Assembly (NCBI GenBank): GCA_963575645.1
Contig: OY754471.1
Location: 33,054,401-33,118,400 of the forward strand
DNA: 64,000 nucleotides
Direction of reading: 5' to 3'
Source of the DNA: Xanthostigma xanthostigma
Taxonomy: Eukaryota > Arthropoda > Insecta > Raphidioptera > Raphidiidae
Shown here: positions 12,603 to 23,633 of the stretch, in pieces
Layout: every line of letters begins with the position of its first letter
How positions within the stretch are numbered: position 1 is the first letter of the stretch
Translations under genes and position numbers: made by a program
The notes under the pieces: generated by a model
What the model was told of the DNA's origin: nothing
The model's input: only the letters and a program-made list of their open reading frames with translations
Databases searched by the model: none

Positions 12603-13057
12603 TTATAAATTTTTTTTTTTTTTTTTTTTTTATTTAGAAAATAATACAAGAAAAAATAAACAAATAAATATACATAAAATATTATAAATTGTTCAAAGAA
12701 GTTATAAGTACTGATTACATAACAAGCATTAATTATATTGAAGTAAAACTTCTTTTGGCACTGTAGGGAAAAATCGATTCATGCGAAAAATGTTGCAATG
12801 TACGTAACAAATCAAAATTAAAAACCAATTTTTTCCACCTTTACCGATGTTACATAGAAGGGTGCCCCTAACGCTATGATATGGGTACATAATAAAATCC
12901 CATTTTCATTAAAAGCTGAAAAGAACAATATAAAATTGAAAAAAATACTTGCATAATAAATCACACTGTTTTTTTAAAGAATTCTTGGTGACATAATGTA
13001 GACTGTAAATTGACGGTATTTATACAAGTATAATGTCTTTGTAAATAAAGCTGCTTA
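12603..13057. other. Gene-free stretch ending in LINE-type tail
   Basis: It begins with a long poly-T tract and holds AT-rich non-coding DNA. The last about 60 bp (GTAAATAAAGCTGCTTATA) resembles the LINE 3' terminus at 5445, so this is probably a very short LINE insertion. Confidence 0.4.

Positions 13058-13096
<39 letters not shown>
13058..13096 (+). repeat. (TTA)n microsatellite
   Basis: About 13 TTA units follow AATAAAGCTGCTTATA, matching the arrangement at 5457. It is followed by ATACTTGTATA, near the inverted ATACAAGTATAA upstream, giving a small inverted pair around it. Confidence 0.85.
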
Positions 13097-13097
<1 letters not shown>

Positions 13098-13402
13098 CTT
13101 GTATATTGAACGTTAAAGAATGGCTTAACAATGCAGAACGGGTTAATCTACAGATTAACTCTACGGTCAATTAGCGTGACACTTCACGATAAATTTTAAT
13201 TACATTTCGTGGTAGCGACATAATACTATGTATTCATCCGTTTTAAAAAGTTCACAAAATACAGCTGTCGATTCCAAATAAATTATTAAGTTTCTATTAG
13301 TTTAATTTGCACTGTCTAAAGCAGATGTCACTAAAGTGGTCTATATATGCAAATCACACAGACCTAACAGCGTATGTAAAATTTGTTAATGTTATTATAA
13401 TT

Positions 13403-13550
13403 GGTCAATAAATGAAATTATCGACCATTTTTTCAGACAAAACTATATTAACAAAAAATAATAATTAATACATTGACGTTTCGGTCCGGATTTGGATTTT
13501 CTTCAGAACTGATCTAAAAAATATAAAAATAATTAATAACTAGAAATTAT
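13403..13550 (-). repeat. Family B fold-back fragment (left half)
   Basis: It contains TTATCGACCATTTTTTCAGAC and then TTGACGTTTCGGTCCGGATT followed by TGGATTTTCTTCAGAA, the minus-strand form of the CTGAAGA-hairpin-GAAACGTCA module. Its hairpin stem is partly decayed (AATCC opposite GGACC). Only this arm is present. A separate fold-back begins at about 13560. Confidence 0.5.
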
Positions 13551-13559
13551 TTTTATATT

Positions 13560-14262
13560 AAACTGATAGTTTTTGATTTGTGATTATTGATACCAGGGAT
13601 CGCCTAAAATATATAAAAAATACGTGTAGCACTCGGGAACTGCCGCGGTAAAGCTATTGCATATTCTTTTTAGGTCTTTAAGTTTTTCTTCTCTATAAAA
13701 CGAAAATAGGTAGGTATAAATAATAAGGTATAAATAGTGTAATTACACACCAAAACAATTATTCATTCAAAAAATTTGAACAAAAAGAACGATATTAAGA
13801 GTTTGATCATAGAATTTCGCGCGATGTACATTTATATAGATATAATATCATATATACTTTCCTGCACATAACCTAAATAATTTAGGTTACTTTTATAGCA
13901 GTATTATATATAAATTAATTTATACACAAATAAAGATAGAATCAGTTATGAGCAGTTATGCAGTTATGAGCACACAAACACCGTGCCGAAGTCTGCCGAA
14001 CTGAAACGACGTTAGACTATGTACGGCTGTCAACGCCGCACCGCTGTGCCGGTAGGAGTGGGGGGTGTTAGGTTTTTTTTCGTTACGGAATGGGTGTTAG
14101 GTTTTTTTTCGTTACGGAATTTCTTGATTCGGTCGCCGCGCTCAAAGCCCGCAATAGAAGCTATGCAATAGCTTAAAAATAATTTCTAATTATTAATTGT
14201 TTTTATATTTTTTAGGCGATCCCTGGTATCAATAATCACAAATCAAAAACTATCAGTAATAA
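13560..14262. mobile_element. Fold-back element with about 57-bp inverted ends
   Basis: The left end, AACTGATAGTTTTTGATTTG and on through ATTGATACCAGGGATCGCC, is the near-perfect reverse complement of the right end near 14205-14262. Inside, a 33-bp unit (GGTGTTAGGTTTTTTTTCG...) is repeated twice around 14066-14120. A GC-richer core near 13970-14060 has no recognisable coding content. Confidence 0.65.
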
Positions 14263-14648
14263 CTCTTCGCTATATTGTAAAAAAACATTAGATGTGTTTG
14301 GTTACCGGTCAACCGTTAAAATTTTAGAATTTTGTTGAAATAAATTTAACATTAACATATTCTGTACATCGTGTAATAATACATATATAACCAGAATTGA
14401 ATCTACATGTGCACGTTGGATTAATTTATATGCGCTCCGGATGCCACAGACTTACCAATTTACAACCCGCAAATTCATTATTAAATGTCGCATTGCATTA
14501 TAGTATAGACACAATAGGAAATTTCATTACATACGTCAAAACCAATAAAATAGATAAACCGGTAAGGAATAAGATTATATTTTCTTATATCTTACATGTC
14601 TCAAATTACTGGTTACAAAACATGACATAACAAAGAGTAAAAAAGATG

Positions 14649-14988
14649 TTTATTCAACACGCGTGAGTAATATGTAATTTCGGGGCCCTGCTAAACTCGG
14701 GAGAAATAATAAATTACTTCATGTTGACGCGTAGAGTGTAATAATGAATTTTCTGGACCAATAGAAACTCAGTAGCAAGCCCAAGCGCGAAATAATGAAA
14801 AAAAACTGCACGCAGCTTCTGGACCAATAGGAACGTGGTAGGCGGTATTGTATATATGAAAAAAGCATCGCAATTCAGCAAAAGTCATGGCAATCTTATT
14901 GTGGGTACGTCAATCAATGAAGTGATTTATTATTTTTCCCTCTTTTATCAGGGCCCCGATTACATATTACTCCTGCTAGTTGAATAAA
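14649..14988. mobile_element. MITE with about 42-bp terminal inverted repeats
   Basis: Left TTTATTCAACACGCGTGAGT and on to GGGGCCCTG matches the reverse complement of the right end (CAGGGCCCCGATTACATATT ... TTGAATAAAG). Inside, CTGGACCAATAG occurs twice (near 14753 and 14819). No transposase remnant. Superfamily not assigned. Confidence 0.65.
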
Positions 14989-14989
14989 G

Positions 14990-15125
14990 TATTATGTGCG
15001 ACCATTGATCGAAGGAGAATATTCCACTCGCGTGCGTTTTACCGCACTCGCTGCGCTCGTGCGGCAAATTTCACGCTCATGGAATCTTCTCCTTCTTTCA
15101 CTAGTCGCACAATATACTATTTAGT
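14990..15125. repeat. Nested palindrome
   Basis: GAAGGAGAATATTCCACTCGC pairs with GCTCATGGAATCTTCTCCTTC, around a GC-rich core GCACTCGCTGCGCTCGTGC that is itself palindromic. The outer flanks TTATGTGCGAC and GTCGCACAATA also pair. It is non-coding, and directly abuts the MITE to its left. Confidence 0.6.
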
Positions 15126-15261
15126 GCATAAAAATAGAACGAAACTTTATAATGAGTGAAGTAATTTTTTTAGTATAATATTCTATATATTCTATTTTAG
15201 ATTTAGTGTTCATAGATATATATATAAACACAAAACACAGAACTTGGCAGTACAGAATATA

Positions 15262-15676
15262 TGTTACCGGCCAAACCCGATTTCAGAACAAGCTCTCCAG
15301 TTCCATATGCAAAAAAAAATATTTTATTATATAAACCCTTAAAAATCGTCCAATCGATCCATGATTGAGTACCATATCTATCTCTCAGCGATTTCCAGTC
15401 GCGTCTCACCCGCACCGCCCCCGTCGCGACGTGTCGTCCTCGGATATATATATATATATTATACCTATGTAAACAAATACTCTAATACCGAAACGAAAAT
15501 GTTTAGTGGCTCTTTAAAAACAGGGAAATATTGTAAATTGTAACTTTTGGCTCTTTCGTCTTAAAAGGTTGCCGACACTGGTCTAGGCTATACCGGTTTA
15601 TCCTATCGTATATAGGTAGAACTAGTTTGGCCTTGGCAAAACTAGTTTGTCCTGAAATCCGGTTTGGCCGGTAACA
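15262..15676. mobile_element. MITE with TGTTACCGGCCAAAC ends
   Basis: Left TGTTACCGGCCAAACCCGAT and right ATCCGGTTTGGCCGGTAACA are inverted over about 33 bp. It carries a short (TA)n tract near 15446. The target duplication is unclear. Short open frames on both strands have no recognisable motif. Confidence 0.6.
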
Positions 15677-16002
15677 TGTACACCTCGAAATTATACGTAA
15701 AGGAAATGTGGACGTAATCATATTATTGAGAGTAGGCACCCATTTTCTTTTGAATAAATTTACAATACATTTCGGGTTTGGTTATGTAAATTACAAATCT
15801 GTAAGCTATATTATAGTGTTATTATTATTATTATGTAGTATGTGTTATGCAATGTACCAAGGTATACGTGACACAGTTTTATGTTTAACGTGCCGTATCA
15901 CTTTCTCTACTTCAGCTGATTCAGCACTGCTGAACATTAAATGGGATCTAGGTCACACCGCTGTAATGTACGTAATATGTGCAGTACTTACATCGCGAAC
16001 GT
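15677..16002. other. Gene-free stretch
   Basis: A 101-codon plus-strand frame (15708-16013) crosses from unique DNA to the edge of the hAT insertion. It has no recognisable motif, so I do not call it a gene. Confidence 0.4.
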
Positions 16003-16010
16003 TTATGTAC

Positions 16011-16629
16011 TAGTGATGTGTCACTCCTGAGCGAGTCGTTCATAATGAACGACTCCTTTCTGGGAGCGGTGCGAGTCGTTCTTTGTTTTGTGAATGACTC
16101 ACTCCGAGCGCCATTGCTCTGTGCTGAGCTATTCTGTACTGTTGCATTCGCACATTTACAGAGCGCAAACAGGCAACAGCACAGGCCACAGAGGCACCAG
16201 TGAATTTTGCACGTACGGAGTTATCTTTGCTGAATCATTTAATGTTGAATGACACACTGCAAGTGTAATAGTACTAAGCTTACAGTGACTTAAACCATTC
16301 ACATTGACGTCGTTGACAAAGATATAATATTGTAACAATTAACATTGTTAATGTTAAGGTTTTATTTTACTTTATAGTTTATCCGAAATGCGAATAATAT
16401 GTTAAGATCAGAATCATATTAAAATTAGCTCAGAGCTGAGTATGTGTATTATGCTGTGCATTGTGAAATGCTACATGACACCTGAGCATGTATGATGACA
16501 GTCTGCACTCTTGTGTAGTGCGTACTGACTAGTGTCGCTCCTTTGAACGACTCGCTCTGAACGACTCTTTTTAGTGAGCGAAGCGTACGGAGCCAGCTCC
16601 CAATAAAGATTCGTGTGGACACATCACTA
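16011..16629. mobile_element. hAT-type MITE, copy 2, with target duplication
   Basis: The ends are TAGTGATGTGTC and its inverted copy GACACATCACTA. Directly flanking are identical octamers TTATGTAC at 16003-16010 and 16630-16637, the 8-bp duplication expected of hAT transposition. The interior matches 3418-3948 over long blocks, with some 90 bp more sequence. It has no transposase and is non-autonomous. Confidence 0.85.
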
Positions 16630-16876
16630 TTATGTACCTATGCGTTTTAAACATTCACATATTATTATGTTAACGCTTAGATACATAGGTACGCCCAGTG
16701 ATGGATTTATTAAATAAGCCACACTATGCACCGGCCTAGAGCAACACCACAGAGGGGGCACCACAAAATGGAAATACTTTTTTATTAGAGTTAGAACTAT
16801 TTCAGTTATTAGACTTCTAATTAAAAATTATATGTTGGCACAGAATTTATAACATTTATGATTACTTCATAAAAAT

Positions 16877-17264
16877 TCTTCAAATAAATAAAATTGTCGA
16901 CCAATTTTTCTCAGACCAATATATTGACAAAAAATAAAAAAATAGCAAATTAATATAACATAAGATGACGTTTCGATCCGGATTTGGATTTTCTTCAGAA
17001 AAATCTAAAAAATATAAAAATTATTAGTATTAGTTATTTAATTTTAATATAGAATGCACGATGGTTGAATATTTTTGAAAGAATCAAAAGAATTAATGAA
17101 AAATTAATTAATTTTTCATTAATTCTTTTATTTTTATTTAGATTTTTCTGAAGAAGATCCAAATCCGGATCGAAACGTCATACCTATTGATTTGTTATTT
17201 TTTTATTTTTTGTCAATATTATATTGGTCTGAGAAAAATTGGTCGACTATTTTATTAATTTGAA
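16877..17264. mobile_element. Fold-back element, family B, complete copy
   Basis: The arms of about 160 bp start CTTCAAATAAATAAAATTGT and CTTCAAATTAATAAAATAGT (right, reversed), each continuing CGACCAATTTTTCTCAGACC. Both arms carry the CTGAAGA-hairpin-GAAACGTCA module: minus strand at 16965-17000, plus strand at 17148-17180. In the right arm the stem is GATCC/GGATC. Partial copies lie at 6062, 7806 and 13403. Non-coding. Confidence 0.75.
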
Positions 17265-17268
17265 GAGT

Positions 17269-17475
17269 TTTCAGACGTTAATCAAAGATTTGAACTTCAT
17301 AAAAATGTTGGTGACGTTTCTTCTGGATCAAATATTATTAAAAATAGTGGAACTTTAGAAAGTGAAACAAACATATTAAAAGAAGACTATATTAATAAAA
17401 GCCGAGATCCTGCGCTATGAACCAAAGCAATAAAAAGAGAAAAACTAGGACATCGTTTACTACAAAAACCTTGTA
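17269..17475 (+). pseudogene. Decayed hAT-type transposase fragment
   Basis: A plus-strand frame reads FEEFSDVNQRFELHKNVGDV near its start. It ends with NKSRDPAL, a TGA, then TKAIKREKLGHRLLQKPCNQ. The 'DPALW...K...LL.KGP.Q' order resembles the N-terminal region of TTF/ZMYM1-like hAT transposases, with the TGA standing where a Trp codon would be. Only about 65 codons remain and no start is visible. It lies directly after the family B element and directly before another hAT-like terminus (CAGTTCCGGATTAACC at about 17480). Family assignment is from memory of the motif and needs a database search. Confidence 0.4.
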
Positions 17476-17521
17476 ACCAGTTCCGGATTAACCTATAAGC
17501 AAAGTAAGCAACTGCTTAGGG

Positions 17522-17850
17522 CAGGGGTAGCGAACCTTTCCACATCTACGTGTCAATTTTTTTCAAAAATTTTTAATGTAGCCATGACGTGCCGACAAGC
17601 AGCCAAAGAAAATTAGTTGTCAAAAAAATTAATCAAACATAAATGAAAAGAACAATTTCGTTAATACATGAGCGTCATGAAACTTTTTCGTATTTGTTAT
17701 TTAGTGATAGTCAATTTTTTCGATCTCTATTATAATTTTTAATTTTCTCGATTTTGCACCGCAATCAATGCCGTGCCCATAATAATGTGTCGCGTGCCAT
17801 CTGTGGCAATTTTGATAATCACTATTTTTCCTATAAAAATCACCGTTAAC
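17522..17850. repeat. hAT-like terminus fragment
   Basis: It starts CAGGGGTAGCGAACC, a common hAT terminal sequence, and contains GACGTGCCGACA and GCGTGCCATCTGTGGCA blocks often seen in such MITEs. I find no matching right end or target duplication, so it is either truncated or interrupted. Confidence 0.4.
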
Positions 17851-18049
17851 GAGATTTTCTCAAAAAACCGTTTTTTGTGACCTTTGACCCGCGTAAAATT
17901 TTTAGCGGCACATGTATCGGTGGGGACTTTTGGTATATTGTTTAGAATCACGAAAGGACGGTTTATGCAAAAATCCAGCTTTCCTCTAATTTTTTTCTTA
18001 TTATTGTTGTCTTTATTCTCTGGACTATCTGTTGACGAATACTACTTAA

Positions 18050-18465
18050 GAGTATTCGTCCCTGCAAATACCCCCTACACCCTTCATCTCAAATCTTTTC
18101 CCCTCGCCTAAAAACGGTTCGCGCTCTCCCGACGCTATTTTTAAAGCTACAGGGTTCTGGTAAACGCCAAATGAAAGACAAAGAATCAGACTACAGTTCA
18201 GGCGAATTTTTTGACAAAAAAATCCTGAAAAAACTTACAACCTTTTGAAAAAAATAATAAGTTACGTAATATTTCACACGTAGGCGAAACTGTTTTTCAA
18301 AAAATTCGCCTGAAGAATCTGTAGTCTGTTTCTTTGTCTTTCATTTGGCGTTTACCAGAACCTTCTAGCTTTAAAAATAGCGTCGGGAGAGCGCGAACCG
18401 TTTTTAGGCGAGGGGAAAAGATTTGAGATGAAAGGTGCAGAGGGTATTTACAGGGACGAATACTA
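18050..18465. mobile_element. Fold-back element with about 165-bp arms
   Basis: Left GAGTATTCGTCCCTGCAAAT, through CCTCGCCTAAAAACGGTTCG and CTCTCCCGACGCTATTTTTA, is mirrored on the right down to CAGGGACGAATACT. The loop lies near 18218-18294. The arms differ at scattered positions, so it is older than the palindromes at 5984 and 63515. Non-coding. Confidence 0.7.
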
Positions 18466-18989
18466 CTAACTGCTGTATCGGATAATAAATATATTCTATT
18501 TCATTCATTTTATACAAGGAAAATTTAGCTGAATTTTTATAAGGTTTTTTATCGCTCAAAAATAAACAGGTTCACTATGCGTACAAGATGCGTCATCTGT
18601 CTATGCAGTATATCAGATAGAGTAAAATGAGTATGAAATATGAAATCTTGTGTGACAGACTATATGTTTACAAACTCCCGAGCTGTTTATATAATGGTCG
18701 CACTGATGCATTTCTGCCTCACATGCATACAAAACAAGGAATTCTGATGTATGTTCGCGTGTAAACAACGACGATCAAATTATATTAGATGTTTCATACG
18801 AATAGCACCTAGAAGTGTCAACTGCTTAAAATATTAATCATAGTGATAGTGGACATACTTAAATAATTTGTTGTTGAAACAGCTGTGTAATAAATTTTAC
18901 TAAAATTTTCATCGATTAACTAGTTTGTGGGGATAAATTAGAATTATATTCAATGGGAGGCGTATTTAAGGGGCTACATGGATTTGAAA

Positions 18990-19330
18990 CTTTGAAAAAA
19001 TTCTTTTATCAACTACTATAATAATATATCTAGAATATTTTTCCAAAATTTCAAGTCAATCGGGGTAAAAGTTAAAGAGAGAGCCATTGGAAATGTTCCT
19101 CATTAGGCAAAATCAGCCGAGAGCGACGCAAGTATATCGTGCTTTTTTAATTTCGAAAAATCCATTTTTTTTTCAAATAGTAGGTACTTATAATATACGA
19201 GTATCTAGAATATTTTTTTCAAAGTTTTAAGCCAACCAGAGTAAAAGTCTAGGAGAGAGAGCCTTTGGAGATTCCCTCCGTTAAGCAAAACCGGTCGGGA
19301 GCGACGCAGGTATATCGCGTTTTTCTCAAA
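18990..19330 (+). repeat. Imperfect tandem duplication, about 170 bp
   Basis: Two units share TATCTAGAATATTTTT, AAGTCAATCGG/AAGCCAACCAG, GTAAAAGT, GAGAGAGCC and GAGAGCGACGCAAGTATATCG (second unit GGGAGCGACGCAGGTATATCG). They are well diverged, so it is old. No coding sense. Confidence 0.55.
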
Positions 19331-19401
19331 ACCCTACTTTTGAAGTCGGTGGACACCGATCTCTTTGAAATTTTTCACGCATTTGATGTGAAACATCGTG
19401 T

Positions 19402-20192
19402 AACAAAACTCTCCGTGGTGGAAATTATTTATTTACAATAATAAACCTTTAACAAAACAGTTAATCACACAAACGAAAGCCTACTTCTCAAAAGTAGCAG
19501 TAATAATAACGTTAACAGTTCTAAATAATAAAATAAAAGAACAAGTATTGAAGAATATAATGTCCTAATTATGTAGGTACACAAAATATTTACAACACAC
19601 AAACACACCGAAGTTTATCTAGTACACTTACTCGCACTTGTCTATTAACTATATTCACACGATTATTTACAACACAGAAGCAATTTATGTAGAACCAGAT
19701 TTATATAATTGCACTCAATGGTTTACACAGCTCATTTATTTTCTATCTTAGCAGCTATTTTGCTGTACCGACACTGAACAATGTATTTCACAGTTGTCTG
19801 TTATCCACTGTACGTACGCGCTGCAACTAACCAACTGGCTGACTTGCAAACCACTCCGCTTCATCCCCTACCTGGTTGCATGTTCTAGAAGCACCGAGAT
19901 CCTTCCTTTACATGTATCGCCTTCTTCAGGCAACTTTATGAAGGTCGGGTTTTGACTACCTGCTTTCCATTGTTATTGTTGCGAGAATATTCCACAGAAA
20001 GCATAGTCGTCCCAACAGGGAGTGCGCAACAATCTATTGATGCGTCACTGCGACTCGCAAACAGCATGATGCCGCGATGCCCTCTTCCTTGTGTGTGCGC
20101 GCGCGTATACTATACACTTCGTTGTTTCTCTGTGAATTAGTGTGCGTTATATATTGGTAAGTTACATTACAGGGCGAAATTTCGTTACAGGA
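19402..20192 (+). repeat. Repeat with TGTAAC...GTTACA ends (solo LTR candidate)
   Basis: It starts TGTAACAAAACT and can be read to ATTTCGTTACA, giving 6-bp inverted ends of LTR type. A diverged copy begins at about 6853 with the same TGTAACAAAACT and shares GTGGTGGAAA, TTTATTTACAA, AAATAAAATAAAAGAA and AGATTTATATAATT. I find no target duplication and no adjoining retroelement, so the LTR reading is tentative. Confidence 0.3.
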
Positions 20193-20468
20193 GTAAGCTA
20201 TATTACAGGGCGAAATTTAGTTACTAGAATTTTGCTTAAATTAATGTTTCACATCTGCTAGGCGTCCCACGGCTGCTTTATTTTCTTTTTTTTTAATAGA
20301 TCGACTGGTGAATGAACGAAGGATTTTTTTCGATGACAACTAATTTTACAAGGCTATACGTAGTGTAAATTGTACCAAAAATTGGGCTATTTTGCATACA
20401 ACTCTGCCAAAAATTCAAATTTAATTTTTTTTTAATCGTTTGTTCAATCACGAGCTATACTTATCTAC

Positions 20469-20752
20469 TACCAGAAAAAAATTGGTTGTCTGTAAAGTCG
20501 GTTTACGAACGATAGTTTTACGTGATAACGTCATAAAGAAACATTGATGAACTCTCTGACGTCACGCGAGAAGAGAGAGAAATGCGTACAAGCCGACGCT
20601 TGGGCCGATCGTGCCTCTCTATCGATTATACCGCGCTCTTGCTTGCACGCTCAGGCTCAGGCGGAACGTGACACTTTTTCGTGCGTGCAGCCGGTGTTTC
20701 ATCAATTTATAAGACGTTATCACGTGAAAAATTGGATTTTTAATTTCTGGTA
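20469..20752. mobile_element. MITE family D with TA target sites
   Basis: The ends read TA|CCAGAAA and TTTCTGG|TA. A stronger subterminal inverted pair is ACGTGATAACGTC (20520-20532) and GACGTTATCACGT (20713-20725). A TA duplication suggests Tc1/mariner-type mobility. Parts recur at 39040-39100 and 39560-39700. It is GC-richer than its surroundings, and the open frame at 20544 is not conserved in the other copy. Confidence 0.5.
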
Positions 20753-21072
20753 AAGCTACCATGAGTAATCTCATGTTCACCGCGAGGACACTTTTTCTTG
20801 CAAATTTTACGGAAACAAAGTCCCACCGGCTGAATTTTCCAAATTTTTAAATTAAAATTTCACAAAATATTGCTTCAATGTTACTTATTTATGTGCTTAA
20901 AATTTTGAAAAAAATTATTTATATGTTACATTTGCAAAAAAAATATTGAAATTATGCTTTTTTAGCCTTCGAAAAATATGTAACAACTAATTTCGTTTAT
21001 TAAATTTTCCTTTCTATCGTACCTACAGATTTTTTTCTAAAAATACAGTATATATACTCTTGAACATAAATT

Positions 21073-21142
<70 letters not shown>

Positions 21143-22904
21143 TTTAAATAAATTTAACAGGGATTTGTGAATACGAGCTTTAAAAATGTATAGCTGCTTG
21201 TATAGGCCCCACGAGATTTTCTTTTACTGTAATGTTTTTGTGTGCAGTTTGCATAAAAATGTAATTTATGATATCCTGCATTCACAAAGTTAACTTTCCG
21301 GTGGAAATGTATTTATTTGTAATAAATAAGTTTACGAATATTAAAAAAATAACTGCAAAACACCAAATCACTAACACTTTTTAATCATCTTTTAAAGCGC
21401 AGTAGTTTGGTGTTTTGTGGTTATTTTTGTTTACTTAGTTTGTTCACACCAAAGGTTCCTTGTCTCTTCAGACTTCACGATTTTATGGATAAAGATGTAT
21501 ATTAGATAACCTAAAAATTGAAAATTAATAGAACTATAAATATACTATTTTCTGGTATGTATGTCGCTGTTATATAATTAGCTAGTTAATTGGCTGGAAT
21601 TTTACTCCATGCCTAAAGCAAGCTAAGGCAAATCGCTGAACATAACTTTTAACAAAAAGACTGGACAATCCTTTGCCTTGTTGTCAAATAAAATTATTAC
21701 AGTTTACGAGACTGGCTATAAGCTTAACCTCTTGGTAGAAGAAAATAGAATTGATAATTATGAGGGCTTACCCGTGTGGGAATATTGACTAAAAATAAAG
21801 CAGTAGATTTAACAAAAAATATTTTTTTACGGTAATCGGTCATTCTACTCGTCCGCGCGATCTCTAAACCCGAGCGACGATTCAAGACAGTATAAGTCAG
21901 TTTTAATGTCAAACACAATGTTGATTAAAGATTAACTATAGTTCTCAGTTAACTGTGGATCAACAATTAATTCCAAGTGACAACCGTCGAGACTCGAGAG
22001 GCATCGAGAATGTTGAACAATCGACGCAATCGACGAAAAATATGCGATCTTTTGAGTTTCCTTGCACCCTGCATCATCATAATTATACACTATTTTTCAA
22101 TTAAATGTAGAGAATCATAACGCACGGAGTGCACAGACCAAAGTCTTGCAAAGCACTCTGCTATAGATTTATACGAACCATTTCGAGCCCTTTTCGACTC
22201 CCTCTATCTCCGCGACTAGTTACGTTACAGAACTGTTTTCCTGTCAGGAGGACTAAGGTTACCTTAAAAAAGTTGTATTCCGAATTTCATATGTCTAGGT
22301 GGAATAGTTACCAAGATACGAGTATCCAAAAATCACGATTTTTGGCATTCACTGACTGATTGACACATAGATTATCATATATGCGTGGGCAATCTATAAC
22401 CCGCTGATCAATTGCGATTTTATTCCTATATGCTCTGTATAGATATAAGTATGCTATAATTATTTCTAATATACAGAGTGGGGCATTTAAAGTGTTACAG
22501 AGCAATAGCTCTTAAACTATCGATAATATGCAAAAATGTTTCAGATGAAAGTTATATTGTTCTAGATGCCCGTCATAGTAGACCTTCCTATTTTTTTTTT
22601 CGGTGCAGGTGCTGAAGCTGCATCAAGGTCATGTCCACTTTTTTAAATAGAAACCTATATTTTTTGTCTCGTATTATTGTTCTTTTGCTCAAAGAAAATA
22701 ACTTTTGTTCCAAACATTTTTCGATTTGAAGCCATCCTGAACTGCTGTTTGGTTCTCAATTCATCAATGTTGCCTGTTTCTGCCTCACATAGTCTGAGCT
22801 GTCGCATTGTGTTTGTGTGCGTGTGTGCAGGCGACTTTGTGTTTTTCACATTTTGTTTTTGGTGGATTTAAGAAATACTGTTAACAGACATTATTCGGTT
22901 AGTG
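20753..22904. other. Gene-free AT-rich stretch
   Basis: It holds the (AT)n tract at 21077-21139 and, from about 22470 (ACAGAGTGGGGCATTTAAAG), a segment resembling the terminus of a common insect repeat. Short frames at 22129-22359, 22308-22505 and 22655-22871 overlap one another on opposite strands and show no motif. Confidence 0.5.
21077..21139. repeat. (AT)n microsatellite
   Basis: About 31 uninterrupted AT dinucleotides, flanked by TTTTGA and AATTTTAAAT. Confidence 0.95.
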
Positions 22905-23346
22905 CAGGGACGGCTTAAGCTAACTATGCGCCCTATGCAAGATTGAATTTGCGCCCCCCTTTTCAGCAATTCATATCAAGGTGAAAAGGAATATTGCTAA
23001 ATAATATAATTAACAGTTCAATTAACATATTTTATATTTTCTATCAAAAGGTATTAACATCGGCGCCCTTTACTGAAGTTGGCATTCCTTTTCTTGAAGT
23101 ACGAAATATGAAATTGACGTGACAGTTAAAAACTGTTGAAACAGTAATATAGGTACTTATAACTTATTATTTTACTTTATGATGATGTTGTAAAGTATTA
23201 AAATATGAAGTACTCATATAAATAAATTATCAAAAAAAATGTTTTTAATGTTAAAATAAAACATTGGCAGTTTACAATTTTGCCACCCCACTGAAGATGC
23301 CGCCTTAGGTGGGCGCCTAGTTCGCTTATAGCTTCAGCCGGCACTG
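22905..23346. mobile_element. hAT-type MITE with target duplication GGTTAGTG
   Basis: The ends are CAGGGACGGCTTAAGCTAAC and, reversed, CAGTGCCGGCTGAAGCTATA. Perfect octamers GGTTAGTG flank it at 22897-22904 and 23347-23354. The interior has GCGCCC-rich ends and an AT-rich core. No transposase. The duplication makes the hAT call strong. Confidence 0.85.
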
Positions 23347-23633
23347 GGTTAGTGTTCAATATGAAAGTTAGTTGTTTTTAAATTGTTGTTCGTACCATGT
23401 ATATATCGTGATATTCAAGTTAGTAAGTGAGAGTGGATGAGTACAATACGTCAAGAGGTCAAGGGTTGGCTACGATCTATTTAATCTTGTCCAGGGTGAT
23501 GGTGTGTAGACAACAGGAGCGATTCTCCCGTTGCACTGTTGCAGTGCACCTGAAACATTTTGACCAAACCTTAGCTTAAATATGATCTTTTTTATGCAGA
23601 TCACACATTTGTTTTTGTAGAGATACAATTTAA

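Noticed and set aside
15708..16013. 101-codon plus-strand frame
   Set aside because: It runs from unique DNA into the hAT insertion boundary, with no motif and poor coding character.
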